Notes under the pieces: generated by a model
Told to the model about the DNA's origin: nothing
Database searches by the model: none
What the model saw: the letters and a program-made list of their open reading frames with translations, nothing else
NCBI GenBank assembly: GCA_963807425.1
Contig: CAWEBZ010000003.1
Coordinates: 170,201 to 234,200 of the forward strand
DNA from: VRUE01 sp963807425
Lineage (GTDB): Bacteria; Actinomycetota; Thermoleophilia; Solirubrobacterales; 70-9
Direction of reading: 5' to 3'
Length of the DNA: 64,000 nt
Made by a program: the position numbers and the translations under genes
Shown here: piece after piece, positions 16,311 through 26,230 of the stretch
How the letters are laid out: each line of letters opens with the position of its first letter
Numbering within the stretch: position 1 is the stretch's first letter

Positions 16311-17824
16311 AGCTGCCGGGGGAGGCAGGAGGCAACCGCAAACGGGTGCTGATCACGATCGTCGTCGTGGCGATCGCCGCCGCCTATTACTTCATCGGCC
16401 GCGAGCTCGGCCACATCGATCTGCAGGGCCTGCTCGAAGACGTCTCCAACACGCTGGGTGCCTGGACCTACCTCCTGGTCGGAGTCTTCGCCTTCGCCGA
16501 GACCGGAGCCTTCGTCGGACTCGTCGTGCCCGGCGAGACGACGATGCTGCTCGGTGGAGCGGTTGCCGGCCAGGGTGCGATCGACATCTACCTGCTGATC
16601 GCGATCGCCTGGTTCGCTGCCTGGGCGGGGGACACGACCAGCTTCTTCATCGGCCGCCGGCTCGGGCGCGAGTTCGTGCTCCGCCACGGGCCGCGCGTCG
16701 GGATCAGCCATGAGCGATTCGAGCAGGTCGAGAGCTACTTCTCCCGTCATGGCGGCAAGACGATCTTCATCGGCCGTTGGATCAGCCTCGTCCGCGCCCT
16801 CGCGCCCTTCATCGCCGGCAGCTCGGGAATGCGCTACCGCGCCTTCGTCCCCTACAGCGTCCTCGGCACGGGGCTCTGGGCCAGCGCCCACATCCTGGTC
16901 GGCTACTTCTTCTCGCGCAGCATCGAGAGCGCCGCCGAGTACGCCGGCCGCGGTGCCTTCGTGCTCGCAACCGTGATCGTTGTCGTCGCCAGCACCGTCT
17001 TCCTGGTCCGCCACTTCCGGGTCGAGGCCAACCGCCGGGCGGCGGTGGCCTGGATGGAGCATCAGGCGGCCACGCGCTGGATCGTCGTCCTCACCCGGCG
17101 CTTCCGCCCCCAGCTCGAATTCTTCTGGGATCGGGTCACCCCGGGGGGAACCTTCGGCTTGGAGTTCACGTCGCTGATGGCGGTCCTCTCCGTCACCAGC
17201 TTCGTCCTGATCGCCTACTGGGTGATCGTCACGGGCGACGCCGGTCCCACCCCCGGAGACGAAACGGCGATGGACGTGGTCGGGAGCCTCCAGGCCGGCT
17301 GGCTGGTCGACGTCGCCAAGGCAGTCACCAGCCTCGGCTCGGCTGCTGTCACCTGGTCCCTCTCGCTCGTTGCCGCCATTCTCCTCGCCGCGCGCCGGCG
17401 TTGGGCGGAGCTCGGCGTGCTGGTGGCGGGGATGGCGATCGTGATCACCGGTGTCCACGAGATCAAGGCGGCGGTCGATCGTCCCCGGCCCGAAGGCGGC
17501 CTGGTCGGCGTGTCCGGCTCCTCCTTCCCCAGCGCCCACGCCGCCTACTCCACCTTCTACGTCTGGCTTGCGGTGACGATCGTGCTGCGGCTACGGGTCG
17601 GCATGGCGCGCGGCGCCGCGGTGATCGCCGGTGGGATCGCGCTGACCGCGCTGATCGGCCTCTCTCGCGTCTACCTCGAGGTCCACTACCTCAGCGACGT
17701 CAGCGCTGGCTGGGCCCTCGGGGCGGCCGCCTTCTCCTTCTGCGCCGCCGTCGCGCTGGTCATCAGCACGGTGCGGCAGAATGACGCGAGTGTTGCCGCT
17801 GGCGCTGCAGAAGATCGAGAATGA
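16307..17824 (+). CDS. DedA-PAP2 fusion membrane protein
   Basis: A 505-residue two-domain membrane protein. Residues about 15-225 form a DedA/VTT-type transporter-like domain with F-x-E-T-G-A-F-V-G-L-V-V-P-G-E and G-R-W-I-S-L-V-R-A-L-A-P-F-I-A-G-S. Residues about 280-495 form a PAP2 lipid phosphatase with all three motifs: K387-x6-R-P, P408-S-A-H411 and S453-R-x5-H460-x3-D464. DedA proteins act in undecaprenyl phosphate or phospholipid translocation, and PAP2 enzymes can dephosphorylate undecaprenyl pyrophosphate, so a role in recycling a lipid carrier is plausible but inferred. Coupled to ispE, itself an isoprenoid gene. Confidence 0.9.
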   Translation: MKLPGEAGGNRKRVLITIVVVAIAAAYYFIGRELGHIDLQGLLEDVSNTLGAWTYLLVGVFAFAETGAFVGLVVPGETTMLLGGAVAGQGAIDIYLLIAIAWFAAWAGDTTSFFIGRRLGREFVLRHGPRVGISHERFEQVESYFSRHGGKTIFIGRWISLVRALAPFIAGSSGMRYRAFVPYSVLGTGLWASAHILVGYFFSRSIESAAEYAGRGAFVLATVIVVVASTVFLVRHFRVEANRRAAVAWMEHQAATRWIVVLTRRFRPQLEFFWDRVTPGGTFGLEFTSLMAVLSVTSFVLIAYWVIVTGDAGPTPGDETAMDVVGSLQAGWLVDVAKAVTSLGSAAVTWSLSLVAAILLAARRRWAELGVLVAGMAIVITGVHEIKAAVDRPRPEGGLVGVSGSSFPSAHAAYSTFYVWLAVTIVLRLRVGMARGAAVIAGGIALTALIGLSRVYLEVHYLSDVSAGWALGAAAFSFCAAVALVISTVRQNDASVAAGAAEDRE

Positions 17825-18044
17825 GTACGTCCTGTTCGGCGCCGCCGGGCTGGTCAGCCTGGTTGCGTTCGTCGGCCTGATCCTCGTCCCGGCGGTCAGC
17901 TCCTACGGCCGGATCTGGGAGAAGGCGGCCGCCGGCTTCCTCTCACTCTTCGTCCTTGCCGCCTTGGTCCTGATCGGCGTCGTCGTCGGTCTCGCCTTCG
18001 TCTACTACTACAACGACATCCTCAATCTCGTCAACGGAAACTAG
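17781..18044 (+). CDS. small two-helix membrane protein
   Basis: An 87-residue protein with two predicted transmembrane helices (about 18-42 and 52-77) separated by a short polar S-Y-G-R-I-W-E-K loop. No family recognised. The ATG at 17781 makes it overlap the DedA-PAP2 gene by 44 nt; a GTG at 17790 is an alternative. The start position and continuous hydrophobic segments argue that it is a real gene translated after DedA-PAP2, possibly a partner of it, but nothing in the sequence proves that. Confidence 0.7.
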   Translation: MTRVLPLALQKIENEYVLFGAAGLVSLVAFVGLILVPAVSSYGRIWEKAAAGFLSLFVLAALVLIGVVVGLAFVYYYNDILNLVNGN

Positions 18045-18074
18045 GAGTCCCTCCTAGCTGGGGATAATGGCGGG

Positions 18075-19310
18075 ATGCCAGCCGCCTCCAGAGGGCAGAA
18101 AGCTCCTGCAAAGAAGGTGGAAACAGGGACCCTCGACGCGCTTGCCGAGGCGGTCGAATCGGGCGCCGGGCTGCCTGCCGTCGCCCGCGCGGCGGCCAAG
18201 CTGCTCGATGCCAGCGTCGCCCTGATCGATCGCTCCAGCGCCGTCCTCGCCGTGGCGGGAGCGTCGCCGGACCAGGAGCAGAAGCTGCTCGCGGGGGGCG
18301 AGGAGGTCACCCGGGTCGAGCTGCGTGTGGCCGATTCCGTCGTTGGCGAGCTGCGCTACCGCAGCTCCGCGTCGCTCGAGCCGTCGATCGCCCGCATGGT
18401 GACGACGCTGCTGGCACTGGAGCTGGAGCGCTCGCGCTCGCCCGAGTGGGAGAGCGAGGAGGTCGCGGGGGCCTTCGTCTCCGCCGTACTCGCACGCGAA
18501 GTCACCGATCGCGGCGACATCGTCGCCCGTGGCGCCGAGCTCGGCGCCGAGCTGGAGCAGGGTGCTGGGGTGCTGATCCTCCGTGCGGCTCCTCGCGCCG
18601 CCCAGACCGGCGAGTGGCGGTCCCGAGTCCTGACCCTGGCCATGCGGGCGCTGCGCTCGCTCGCTCCCGGCTCACTGGCAAGCGCGGAGGGGGGAGAGGC
18701 GGCGGAGATCGCCGTGATCGCCCCGGCTGAGGACGATGCTCGCCTGGCCCGCGCCGCTACCGGCCTTGCGCGCGAGCTCGAGGACAGCCTCGCCGGCTTC
18801 CACCTGACGATTGGGCGCAGCCGCCACGCCTCCGATCCGGTCGACCTCTACCGCGCCGGCAACGAGGCCCGGCTCGCGGTCAACGTCGGCGAAGCGGAGG
18901 CCCGGCCGCTGCTCGCCTTCGAGGACACCGGCTCCTACCGCCTGTTGCTGCCGGCGATGAGCGAGGACCCGCGCGAGCTGGAGCGTTTCTACGCGGAGAC
19001 AATCGCCCCGCTCTCTGCCTACGACGACCAGTACGAGACCGAGCTGGTGGCGACGGTCGAGGCCTACCTCGACAACGATGGCAACGTCGCCGCCACCGCC
19101 AAACAGCTCTTCACCCACCGCCACACGATCCGCTACCGCCTCGAGCGCGTAAAGGAGCTCTGCGGCCATGATGTCTCCGCCACCGAGGGCCGCGAGAAGC
19201 TCAGCCTCGGCCTGAAGACGATGCGCGTGCTCGGCATCGCCTCGCCTCGCGGCCCGGCGCTGGAGCCGGGTGCCGAAGCCGGCAAGGTGCCCCGCTCGAC
19301 CGAGGAGTAG
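18075..19310 (+). CDS. PucR/CdaR-type transcriptional regulator
   Basis: A 411-residue DNA-binding regulator. The N-terminal half resembles the GAF-like sensory regions of this group, the middle contains an F-H-L-T-I-G-R-S-R-H segment typical of the GGDEF-like CdaR domain, and the C-terminus has the PucR-type helix-turn-helix (about 335-390) with Y-L-D-N-D-G-N-V-A-A-T-A and H-R-H-T-I-R-Y-R-L-E-R. Members sense metabolites and control purine, sugar-acid or amino-acid genes; the ligand here is unknown. It stands alone 30 nt after the small membrane protein gene. Confidence 0.88.
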   Translation: MPAASRGQKAPAKKVETGTLDALAEAVESGAGLPAVARAAAKLLDASVALIDRSSAVLAVAGASPDQEQKLLAGGEEVTRVELRVADSVVGELRYRSSASLEPSIARMVTTLLALELERSRSPEWESEEVAGAFVSAVLAREVTDRGDIVARGAELGAELEQGAGVLILRAAPRAAQTGEWRSRVLTLAMRALRSLAPGSLASAEGGEAAEIAVIAPAEDDARLARAATGLARELEDSLAGFHLTIGRSRHASDPVDLYRAGNEARLAVNVGEAEARPLLAFEDTGSYRLLLPAMSEDPRELERFYAETIAPLSAYDDQYETELVATVEAYLDNDGNVAATAKQLFTHRHTIRYRLERVKELCGHDVSATEGREKLSLGLKTMRVLGIASPRGPALEPGAEAGKVPRSTEE

Positions 19311-19326
19311 AAGCGCTCCGGGCGAG

Positions 19327-19399
19327 TTCCGGGGGAAGGACTCGAACCCTCTCTTCCAGGACCAAAACCTGGCGTGCTAGCCAAATACACCACCCCGGA
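19327..19399 (-). tRNA. tRNA-Gln (anticodon UUG)
   Basis: A cloverleaf is readable on the minus strand: acceptor TCCGGGG/CCCCGGA, an anticodon stem CCAGG/CCTGG enclosing loop TTTTGGT (anticodon TTG), a T-arm with loop TTCGAGT, and a 4-nt variable region. The 73-nt gene does not encode the 3' CCA, which must be added enzymatically. Confidence 0.93.
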
Positions 19400-19462
19400 T
19401 CGGTTCCGAGCCTAGCGGCGAGGCGGGTCGATCGCGTCCGCGTCGCTGCTTAGGGTCTTCGT

Positions 19463-20032
19463 ATGGAGATGGGTGGAGCGGCGATGGACCCGGAGGTTCG
19501 CGAGGGGCTGCGCCGCAGCTGGAAGGCGTTGATGGCGATCGGCATCCTGGCGATCTTCATCGGCTGCGTGGCTATCGTCGTGCCAGCGGTCGCTGCGGTC
19601 GGCACAGCGATCTTCATCGGCTGGATCCTCGTCATCGTCGGTGCCTTCCTCGTCGCGGCGGCATTCATGGCGCACTCGGTCGGGACCGTGATCGTGCGCC
19701 TGCTCTGGGCGGCGCTGACGGTGATCGTCGGCGTCTGGCTGATCGCCGATCCGCATGGCGGCGCCGTCAGCCTCACCCTGCTGCTCGGCATCTATTTCCT
19801 GTTGATGGGATTGACCCGCACCTTTGTCGCCTTTGCCGCCCGGGGCCAGCAAGGCGCCGGCCTGGTCGGCCTCAGCGGCATCGCAGGTCTGATCATCGGC
19901 ATCCTCATCCTCGCCAAGTTCCCCAGCTCCGCCGACTGGGCAATCGGCCTCCTGGTCGGCATCGACCTCATCTTCGCCGGCTGGACCCTCACTGCGGTGG
20001 CCCTCGTCGGGCGAGACCTTTCGCGCAGCTAG
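19463..20032 (+). CDS. HdeD-like (DUF308) membrane protein
   Basis: A 189-residue protein with about six closely packed transmembrane helices in three pairs, the pattern of the HdeD/DUF308 family. Recurring A-I-F-I-G, W-I-L-V-I-V-G-A-F and G-I-D-L-I-F-A-G-W segments reflect the internal duplication seen in this family. HdeD is linked to acid resistance in enterobacteria, but the actinobacterial homologues have no established role. An alternative start at the Met eight codons in (19484) is possible. Confidence 0.82.
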   Translation: MEMGGAAMDPEVREGLRRSWKALMAIGILAIFIGCVAIVVPAVAAVGTAIFIGWILVIVGAFLVAAAFMAHSVGTVIVRLLWAALTVIVGVWLIADPHGGAVSLTLLLGIYFLLMGLTRTFVAFAARGQQGAGLVGLSGIAGLIIGILILAKFPSSADWAIGLLVGIDLIFAGWTLTAVALVGRDLSRS

Positions 20033-20072
20033 TCCGGCGACAGGACCCGCCCGCCACGTCTACGATTCCGGG

Positions 20073-21467
20073 GTGAGTTCTCCCTTGGTGCTCGTCATGG
20101 CGGCGGGCGAGGGGACGCGTATGCGGTCCTCGCTGCCGAAGATGCTCCACCCTGTTTGCGGGCGGCCGATGGTCGCTTGGCCGATTCTTGCTGCGCGTGA
20201 GGCCGGCGCCGGGCGGGTCGCGGCAATCGTCTCGCCGAACCAGGAAATCGCTGGCGGCATGCCCGATCAGGTCCAGCTCGTCACCCAGCCGCAGCCGGAC
20301 GGCACCGGTGGCGCCGTGCGCGCCGCGCTGCCGCTGATCGAGGAGAGCGAGACCGTCCTCGTCCTCTCTGGAGACGTGCCGCTGCTCTCGGCCGCGACGA
20401 TCGCCGGCCTGCTCGAGGCCCACGCTTCCTCTGGCGCGGCGGCGACGATGCTGACGATCGAGCTCGACGAGCCCGGCTCCTACGGCAGGGTCCTCCGCGC
20501 TTCCTCTGGTGAGGTCGAGCGCGTGGTCGAGGCCAAGACCGCCGGCGACGCGACCCCCGAGCAGCTGGCGATCCGCGAGATCAACGCTGGCACCTACGCT
20601 TTCCAGGCCGGCCCACTCGCCACTGCTCTGGCGGGTCTCTCCAATGACAACGCCCAGGGCGAGTACTACCTGCCCGATGTCTTCCCGGCCCTGCGCGAGG
20701 CCGGTCACAGCGTCGCTGCGCATCTCGCCGACGACCTCGCCGTGACGATGGGGGTCAACAACCGCGCCGACCTCGCCGCGGTCGAGGCCGAGGCCCGCCG
20801 CCGCATCCTCGAGGCCCACATGCTCGCTGGCGTCACCGTCGTCGATCCCGCTTCGACTTGGGTCGATGCCGAGGTCGAGATCGCCGCCGACGCGCGGATC
20901 GAGCCCGGCACCAGCCTTCGCGGCCAGACCGAGGTCGGCGCCGACTCCACCGTCGGGCCGCTCAGCACCCTTTCCGACACCAGGCTCGGAGAGGGCGTCA
21001 CTGTGTTGCACTCCTACCTGGTCGAATGCGACGTCCGCGATGGCGCCCAGGTAGGTCCCTTCGCCTACCTGCGGCCCGGCGCCCTGCTCGGGCCCGGCGC
21101 CAAGGCCGGCACCTTCGTCGAGATCAAGAACTCGAGCGTCGGCGAGGGCGCCAAGATCCCTCACCTCGCCTATGTCGGCGATGCCGATATCGGCGCCGGC
21201 AGCAATCTCGGCGCCGGAACCATCACCGCCAACTACGACGGTTTCCGCAAGAACCGGACTGTGGTGGGCGAGAACGCCCGCATCGGCGTTGACACGATGC
21301 TGATCGCACCGGTAGAAGTCGGGTCCGGCGCCTACACTGGCGCTGGCGCAGTGATCAAGAGCGATGTGCCGGAGGGCGCGCTCGCCGTGAGCGAGAACGA
21401 GCAACGGAACATCGAGGGCTACGCCGAGCGCAAGGCGGCGAAGATGCAAGAGGAGCAAAACCCGTGA
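20073..21467 (+). CDS. glmU: bifunctional UDP-GlcNAc pyrophosphorylase / glucosamine-1-P acetyltransferase
   Basis: Makes UDP-N-acetylglucosamine for peptidoglycan: the C-terminal domain acetylates glucosamine-1-phosphate and the N-terminal domain adds UMP. The 464-residue protein has the nucleotidyl-transferase signature L-V-M-A-A-G-E-G-T-R-M near residues 7-17, Q-P-D-G-T-G-G-A for uridine contacts, and from about 250 a left-handed beta-helix with hexapeptide repeats and the active-site A-N-Y-D-G segment. GTG start at 20073. It overlaps prs by 4 nt; glmU-prs is a classical Gram-positive pair. Confidence 0.97.
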   Translation: MSSPLVLVMAAGEGTRMRSSLPKMLHPVCGRPMVAWPILAAREAGAGRVAAIVSPNQEIAGGMPDQVQLVTQPQPDGTGGAVRAALPLIEESETVLVLSGDVPLLSAATIAGLLEAHASSGAAATMLTIELDEPGSYGRVLRASSGEVERVVEAKTAGDATPEQLAIREINAGTYAFQAGPLATALAGLSNDNAQGEYYLPDVFPALREAGHSVAAHLADDLAVTMGVNNRADLAAVEAEARRRILEAHMLAGVTVVDPASTWVDAEVEIAADARIEPGTSLRGQTEVGADSTVGPLSTLSDTRLGEGVTVLHSYLVECDVRDGAQVGPFAYLRPGALLGPGAKAGTFVEIKNSSVGEGAKIPHLAYVGDADIGAGSNLGAGTITANYDGFRKNRTVVGENARIGVDTMLIAPVEVGSGAYTGAGAVIKSDVPEGALAVSENEQRNIEGYAERKAAKMQEEQNP

Positions 21468-22501
21468 GCACGATCGAGGAGCGTCCCGAGGCGGTGGCGG
21501 CGACCGCCATCACCCACGATTACTCGAAGCGGATGATGGTCTTCGGCGGCCGCAGCTCGATGGAGCTTGCCGCCAAGGTCGCCGGCAAGCTCGACGTCGA
21601 TCTCGGTCAGGTGACGCTGAAGACCTTCGCCAACGGCGAGGTCTACTGCCGCTACGAGGAGTCGATCCGCGGCGCCGACGTCTTCATCGTCCAGTCGACC
21701 TGCGCCAACGAACACTCCGGGATGACCCCGAACGACTCCCTGATCGAGCTGCTGACGATGATCGATGCCGCCCAGGGCGCCTCTGCTCACCGGATCATCG
21801 CCGTGATGCCCTGGTACGGCTACGCGCGCCAGGACAAGAAGTCGGCGCCGCGCGAGCCGATCTCGGCCCGCATCGTCGCCAAGTGCCTCGAGGGAGTCGG
21901 CGTCGACCGGGTGCTGACGATGGATCTCCACGCCGGTCAGGTACAGGGCTTCTTCCACGTTCCGGTCGACCACATGACGGCAATGCCGATGCTGACCCAG
22001 TGGTTCGCCGACCAGCACCTGACCGAGGAGCTGGTGATCGTCTCCCCCGACGCCGGCCGGGTGAAGACGGCACGCAACTTCGCCCGCCGCATCGGCACCC
22101 ACTGGGCGGTGATGGAGAAGGAGCGGCCGGCCCAGCAGGTGGCCGAGATCGGCTACGTCGTCGGCGACGTCAAGGGCAAGACCGCGGTCCTCGTCGACGA
22201 CATGATCGACACCGCCGGGACCCTCTGCGCAGCCGCTCAGACGGTGCTCGACGAGGGTGCTGCGCGGGTGATCGCCTGCGCGACCCATGGCGTCTTCTCC
22301 GGCCCCGCTTACGAGCGGCTCGCCTATGAGAGCTCCGGGATCGAGCAGATCGTCGTCTCCGACACGATCCCGCTGCGCCCCGGTGCCCCCGACAACATCA
22401 AAGTGCTCTCCACCGCTGGCACCTTCGCCGACTCGATCCGCCGCATCTTCACCGACGACTCGGTCTCCGAGATCTTCGCCGGCGAGAACCAGCTCTTCTA
22501 G
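21464..22501 (+). CDS. prs: ribose-phosphate pyrophosphokinase
   Basis: Synthesises PRPP from ribose-5-phosphate and ATP for nucleotide, His and Trp synthesis. The 345-residue protein contains M-V-F-G-G-R-S-S, D-L-H-A-G-Q-V-Q-G-F-F, the R-x-G-x-x flexible loop region and the PRPP-binding A-V-L-V-D-D-M-I-D-T-A-G-T. A roughly 20-residue N-terminal extension before the conserved core is longer than in E. coli and may reflect a start further downstream, but the GTG at 21464 overlaps the glmU stop as is usual for coupled genes. Confidence 0.96.
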   Translation: MSTIEERPEAVAATAITHDYSKRMMVFGGRSSMELAAKVAGKLDVDLGQVTLKTFANGEVYCRYEESIRGADVFIVQSTCANEHSGMTPNDSLIELLTMIDAAQGASAHRIIAVMPWYGYARQDKKSAPREPISARIVAKCLEGVGVDRVLTMDLHAGQVQGFFHVPVDHMTAMPMLTQWFADQHLTEELVIVSPDAGRVKTARNFARRIGTHWAVMEKERPAQQVAEIGYVVGDVKGKTAVLVDDMIDTAGTLCAAAQTVLDEGAARVIACATHGVFSGPAYERLAYESSGIEQIVVSDTIPLRPGAPDNIKVLSTAGTFADSIRRIFTDDSVSEIFAGENQLF

Positions 22502-22532
22502 CCGGGGTCGCCACTACGCTCCCTCCGGAGCA

Positions 22533-22979
22533 ATGGTCGACGAGTACACGGTCGTCAAGAGCATCCATGTCCTCGCCGCCGCCCTCTGGGTCGGTACCGG
22601 CTTTGCGGTCAACATCGCGATGACCCTCGGCGCGCGCAGCGGCGAACCGACGAGCATGCTGGCCGCGATGCGCCTTGCCAAGTTCCTTGGCCGCTTCGTC
22701 TTCCCGGCGCTCTCGCTGACCACTCTCGTCTTCGGCATCTGGCTGACCGAGAGCTTCTACAGCTGGGACCTGCTCTGGATCCAGCTCGGCATGATCGGCC
22801 TCGTGCTCTCGACCGCGGTGGGGATCTTCTATCTCGGCCCTAAGGCGGAGGCTGGGATAGCTGGTCTCGAAAGCGGCGCGCCGCCGCCCCCAGGCCGCAA
22901 CTGGGTGCCGATCGTGGCCAGGCTGAACCTGCTGCTCGTGGCCGCGGTCCTGGTCCTGATGGTGATCCGTCCCACCTGA
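22533..22979 (+). CDS. small integral membrane protein (DUF2269/CopD-like)
   Basis: A 148-residue protein with four predicted transmembrane helices. It opens with V-K-S-I-H-V-L-A-A-A-L-W-V-G-T-G-F, a His-in-helix pattern found in DUF2269 and CopD-like membrane proteins, and ends with a helix after the G-R-N-W-V-P-I-V linker. No function is assigned to the group. The ATG at 22533 was chosen because it starts the first helix. Located between prs and a GDPD gene on the same strand. Confidence 0.75.
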   Translation: MVDEYTVVKSIHVLAAALWVGTGFAVNIAMTLGARSGEPTSMLAAMRLAKFLGRFVFPALSLTTLVFGIWLTESFYSWDLLWIQLGMIGLVLSTAVGIFYLGPKAEAGIAGLESGAPPPPGRNWVPIVARLNLLLVAAVLVLMVIRPT

Positions 22980-23008
22980 GGATCCCGACGGCTCACTACG
23001 CTGCCTCG

Positions 23009-23755
23009 ATGCTGCAAGCGGACGAGCGAAACAGCGGTCTGCGGCTGGTCGGCCACAAGGGCGCGGACCTGATCGCGCCCGGCAATACGGTCGAGAGCTT
23101 CACCGCGGCGGTCGAGGCCGGCGTCGACACGATCGAGCTCGACGTGCTCTGGCTCCGCGACGCCCATCTGCCGCTGGAGCAGCGGGCGCCGCTCGTCGTC
23201 GCCCACGACTGGCACGACGCGGAAAGGCGCACGCCGCTGACCCTGGCCGAGGCGCTCGACGCCTTCCTGGAGCCGCCGCTCGACCGGGTCGAAATCGACA
23301 TCGACATCAAGCTGCCGGGACGCGAGGAGGAGATCGTCGCGGCGCTGCGCGAGCGCGATCTGATCGGCCGGGCGATGGTCTCGACCATGGAGCTGTACTC
23401 GCTCGGCCGCATCCACGAGCTGGAGCCCGAGTTGCGCCGCGGCTGGACCTATCCGAAAGTGACCAAGGACTGGGCCTCGAAGCGTTGGGCGAAGGCGCCG
23501 ATGCTGGCGGCGCTGGTGGCGATGCGCCAGCGCCTGCCCGGCCTCGCCGCTGAGAAGCTGCCGAAGCTCGGGGTCGAGGCGATGTGGGTCTACCACCCTC
23601 TGGTGAGCTCTCGCCTGGCCCGGATCACCAAGCTCGCCAAGGTCGAGCTGATCGCCTGGACCGTCGATGACCTGCCCAGCATGGAGAAGCTCGTTGCCGC
23701 CGGGGTGAACGGGCTCTGCTCGAACGACCCGCGTCTCTTTGCCTCTATTCGTTGA
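23009..23755 (+). CDS. glycerophosphodiester phosphodiesterase
   Basis: A 248-residue GDPD-family TIM barrel that would hydrolyse glycerophosphodiesters to glycerol-3-phosphate and an alcohol. The catalytic start L-V-G-H-K-G-A-D-x-x-A-P-G-N-T and the metal site T-I-E-L-D-V-L are present, followed by V-V-A-H-D and I-D-I-D-I-K. In most members the first motif reads H-R-G; here it is H-K-G, a conservative change. No signal peptide, so probably cytosolic. It converges on the ABC permease gene with an 11-nt overlap. Confidence 0.87.
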   Translation: MLQADERNSGLRLVGHKGADLIAPGNTVESFTAAVEAGVDTIELDVLWLRDAHLPLEQRAPLVVAHDWHDAERRTPLTLAEALDAFLEPPLDRVEIDIDIKLPGREEEIVAALRERDLIGRAMVSTMELYSLGRIHELEPELRRGWTYPKVTKDWASKRWAKAPMLAALVAMRQRLPGLAAEKLPKLGVEAMWVYHPLVSSRLARITKLAKVELIAWTVDDLPSMEKLVAAGVNGLCSNDPRLFASIR

Positions 23756-24469
23756 GGTCTCGGTGGCGGATCAGGACGGTTCCGATCAGCCATAGCACCA
23801 GCGTCCAGGCGGCGAGTACGAGCCCGCCTGCAACCTGGCCGAGCCCCTCTTCGGTTGCTTCCGGCAACCCGTGCAGCGAGCCGATCGCCTGTGCCGGGAA
23901 GTAGTCGCCGATGTTGCCGGGAAGCAATTCCGGCAACGGCGATAGCACGAAGAAGAAGGCGATCGCGGCGATGATCGCCCCGACCTGGTTGCGGACGATC
24001 GCGCCGACGCCGAGGCCAAAGGCGGCGAGCAGGGCCAGCGAGACGACGAAGCCGGCGTAGACCGCGACGATGTCGTCGAATGGCGGCAGGCTGCCTTCGC
24101 GCTCCGAGAACAGCGGCAGCGCCAGGCCGCCGTTGACTGCGACGAAGGCGAGGCCGGCGAGGGCTCCGAAGCCGAGCGCCGCGCCAAGCTTCGCGACCAG
24201 CACGGGGTAGCGTCGTGGCGAGGCGAGGAAGGTCGTGCTCGCCGTTCCATGGCGGAACTCGGTGGTGATCACGAGGACGCCGAGCACCAGGACCAGCAGC
24301 ATCAGGATGCCGGTGCCGGTCTGCGTCTCACGGACCGGGCCGACGTCATCGAGCGAGACGAGGCCGACGTAGAGCCCGGCGAAGAGACCTTCGAGCAGGA
24401 GCCCGATGCCGAGCATCAACCAGGTGGTCCGGACCGACCAGAGCTTGATCGCCTCCGAGTGCAGCAGCC

Positions 24470-24473
<4 letters not shown>
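23745..24473 (-). CDS. ABC-2 type transporter permease
   Basis: A 242-residue permease with about six transmembrane helices. It starts L-L-H-S-E-A-I-K-L-W-S-V-R-T-T-W, the amphipathic lead-in common to ABC-2 permeases paired with drug- or lipid-type ATPases, followed by the T-E-F-R-H-G-T coupling-helix-like segment. It is the last gene of a four-gene minus-strand operon and overlaps the ATPase gene by 4 nt. The substrate is unknown; efflux of a hydrophobic compound is typical. Confidence 0.87.
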
Positions 24474-25366
<893 letters not shown>

Positions 25367-25372
25367 GCCGGC

Positions 25373-26230
25373 TTAGACGGTGCCCGGTGTCGCCGTGGGC
25401 GGGGCGTTGCGGCCGCCTTTGGCCCGTACCGCCGAGTTGAGCTCGTCGGCGGTGAAGCCGCCGACGGCCTCGCCGTCGAGGGCGTAGCGGTAGAGGGCGA
25501 CGCCGAAGATGTTGCTCAGGGCGCTGGAGATGAGCATCGAGATCGCCAGGCCGATGATGCCGAGCACCAGCAGCAGGGCGCCGGCGAAGCTGGCGGAGGC
25601 CCAGATCAGGAAGCCGGCGAAGATCAGCAGAGCCGAGGGCAGGACGCCGAAGAGGAAGACGGCACCGCCGATCGCGATGTTGCCGGTCACCTGCTGGCCC
25701 CAGCGCGATTTGAACAGGCCGGCGGAGCGCTTCAGGGTTGCGAATGGACCGGTTCCCTCGAGCGCGATCACCGGCACCGCGAGGAAGGTGATCAGCGACC
25801 AGCCGATGGCGAGCAGGCGGCCCGCGATCTGGCCCAGCACGCCCTGGTTCTCGAGGGCGCTGAGGGCGAGGCCGAGCGTGGTCGAGAGCGCCGCCCAGCC
25901 GGCGATCTGGGCGAAGCGGCTGCGCGACACCGCCAGCCCGTCGGCGACGCTGGCCTGCTGGCCGCGGAAGATCATGTCGGCGGCGGCCGCCAGACCGACG
26001 CTGAAGTAGGTGCCGATCAGGGCGAGCAGGTAGAAGCCGATCACTGCGATCGCCCCGCCGAAGATCGTCTGGTCGTCCTCGATCAGGTAGAGGCCGGGGC
26101 CGACGACGATGAGCGCGCAGACGATCGTCGCCACGCCGCCGTAGAGCGGGAAGCGCAGCAGCGCCGGGTTCGCTCGCAGCAGGCCCCAGCTTTTCTTCGT
26201 CAACGCCCAGCCGCGTTTGATCCTGCTCAT
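25373..26230 (-). CDS. polytopic membrane protein (DUF6159-like)
   Basis: A 285-residue membrane protein starting M-S-R-I-K-R-G-W-A-L-T-K-K-S-W, the typical opening of DUF6159 proteins, followed by about six transmembrane helices and a short Pro/Thr-rich tail. The protein has no known activity. Its ATG overlaps the UbiB-like kinase stop by 4 nt, and its stop lies 6 nt before the ABC ATPase start, so it is co-transcribed with both. Confidence 0.8.
   Translation of the reverse strand: MSRIKRGWALTKKSWGLLRANPALLRFPLYGGVATIVCALIVVGPGLYLIEDDQTIFGGAIAVIGFYLLALIGTYFSVGLAAAADMIFRGQQASVADGLAVSRSRFAQIAGWAALSTTLGLALSALENQGVLGQIAGRLLAIGWSLITFLAVPVIALEGTGPFATLKRSAGLFKSRWGQQVTGNIAIGGAVFLFGVLPSALLIFAGFLIWASASFAGALLLVLGIIGLAISMLISSALSNIFGVALYRYALDGEAVGGFTADELNSAVRAKGGRNAPPTATPGTV

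Noticed and set aside
19989..21458. Minus-strand frame over glmU
   Set aside because: Repeated G-A-D/V-G-A pattern mirrors the hexapeptide repeats of glmU; antisense shadow.
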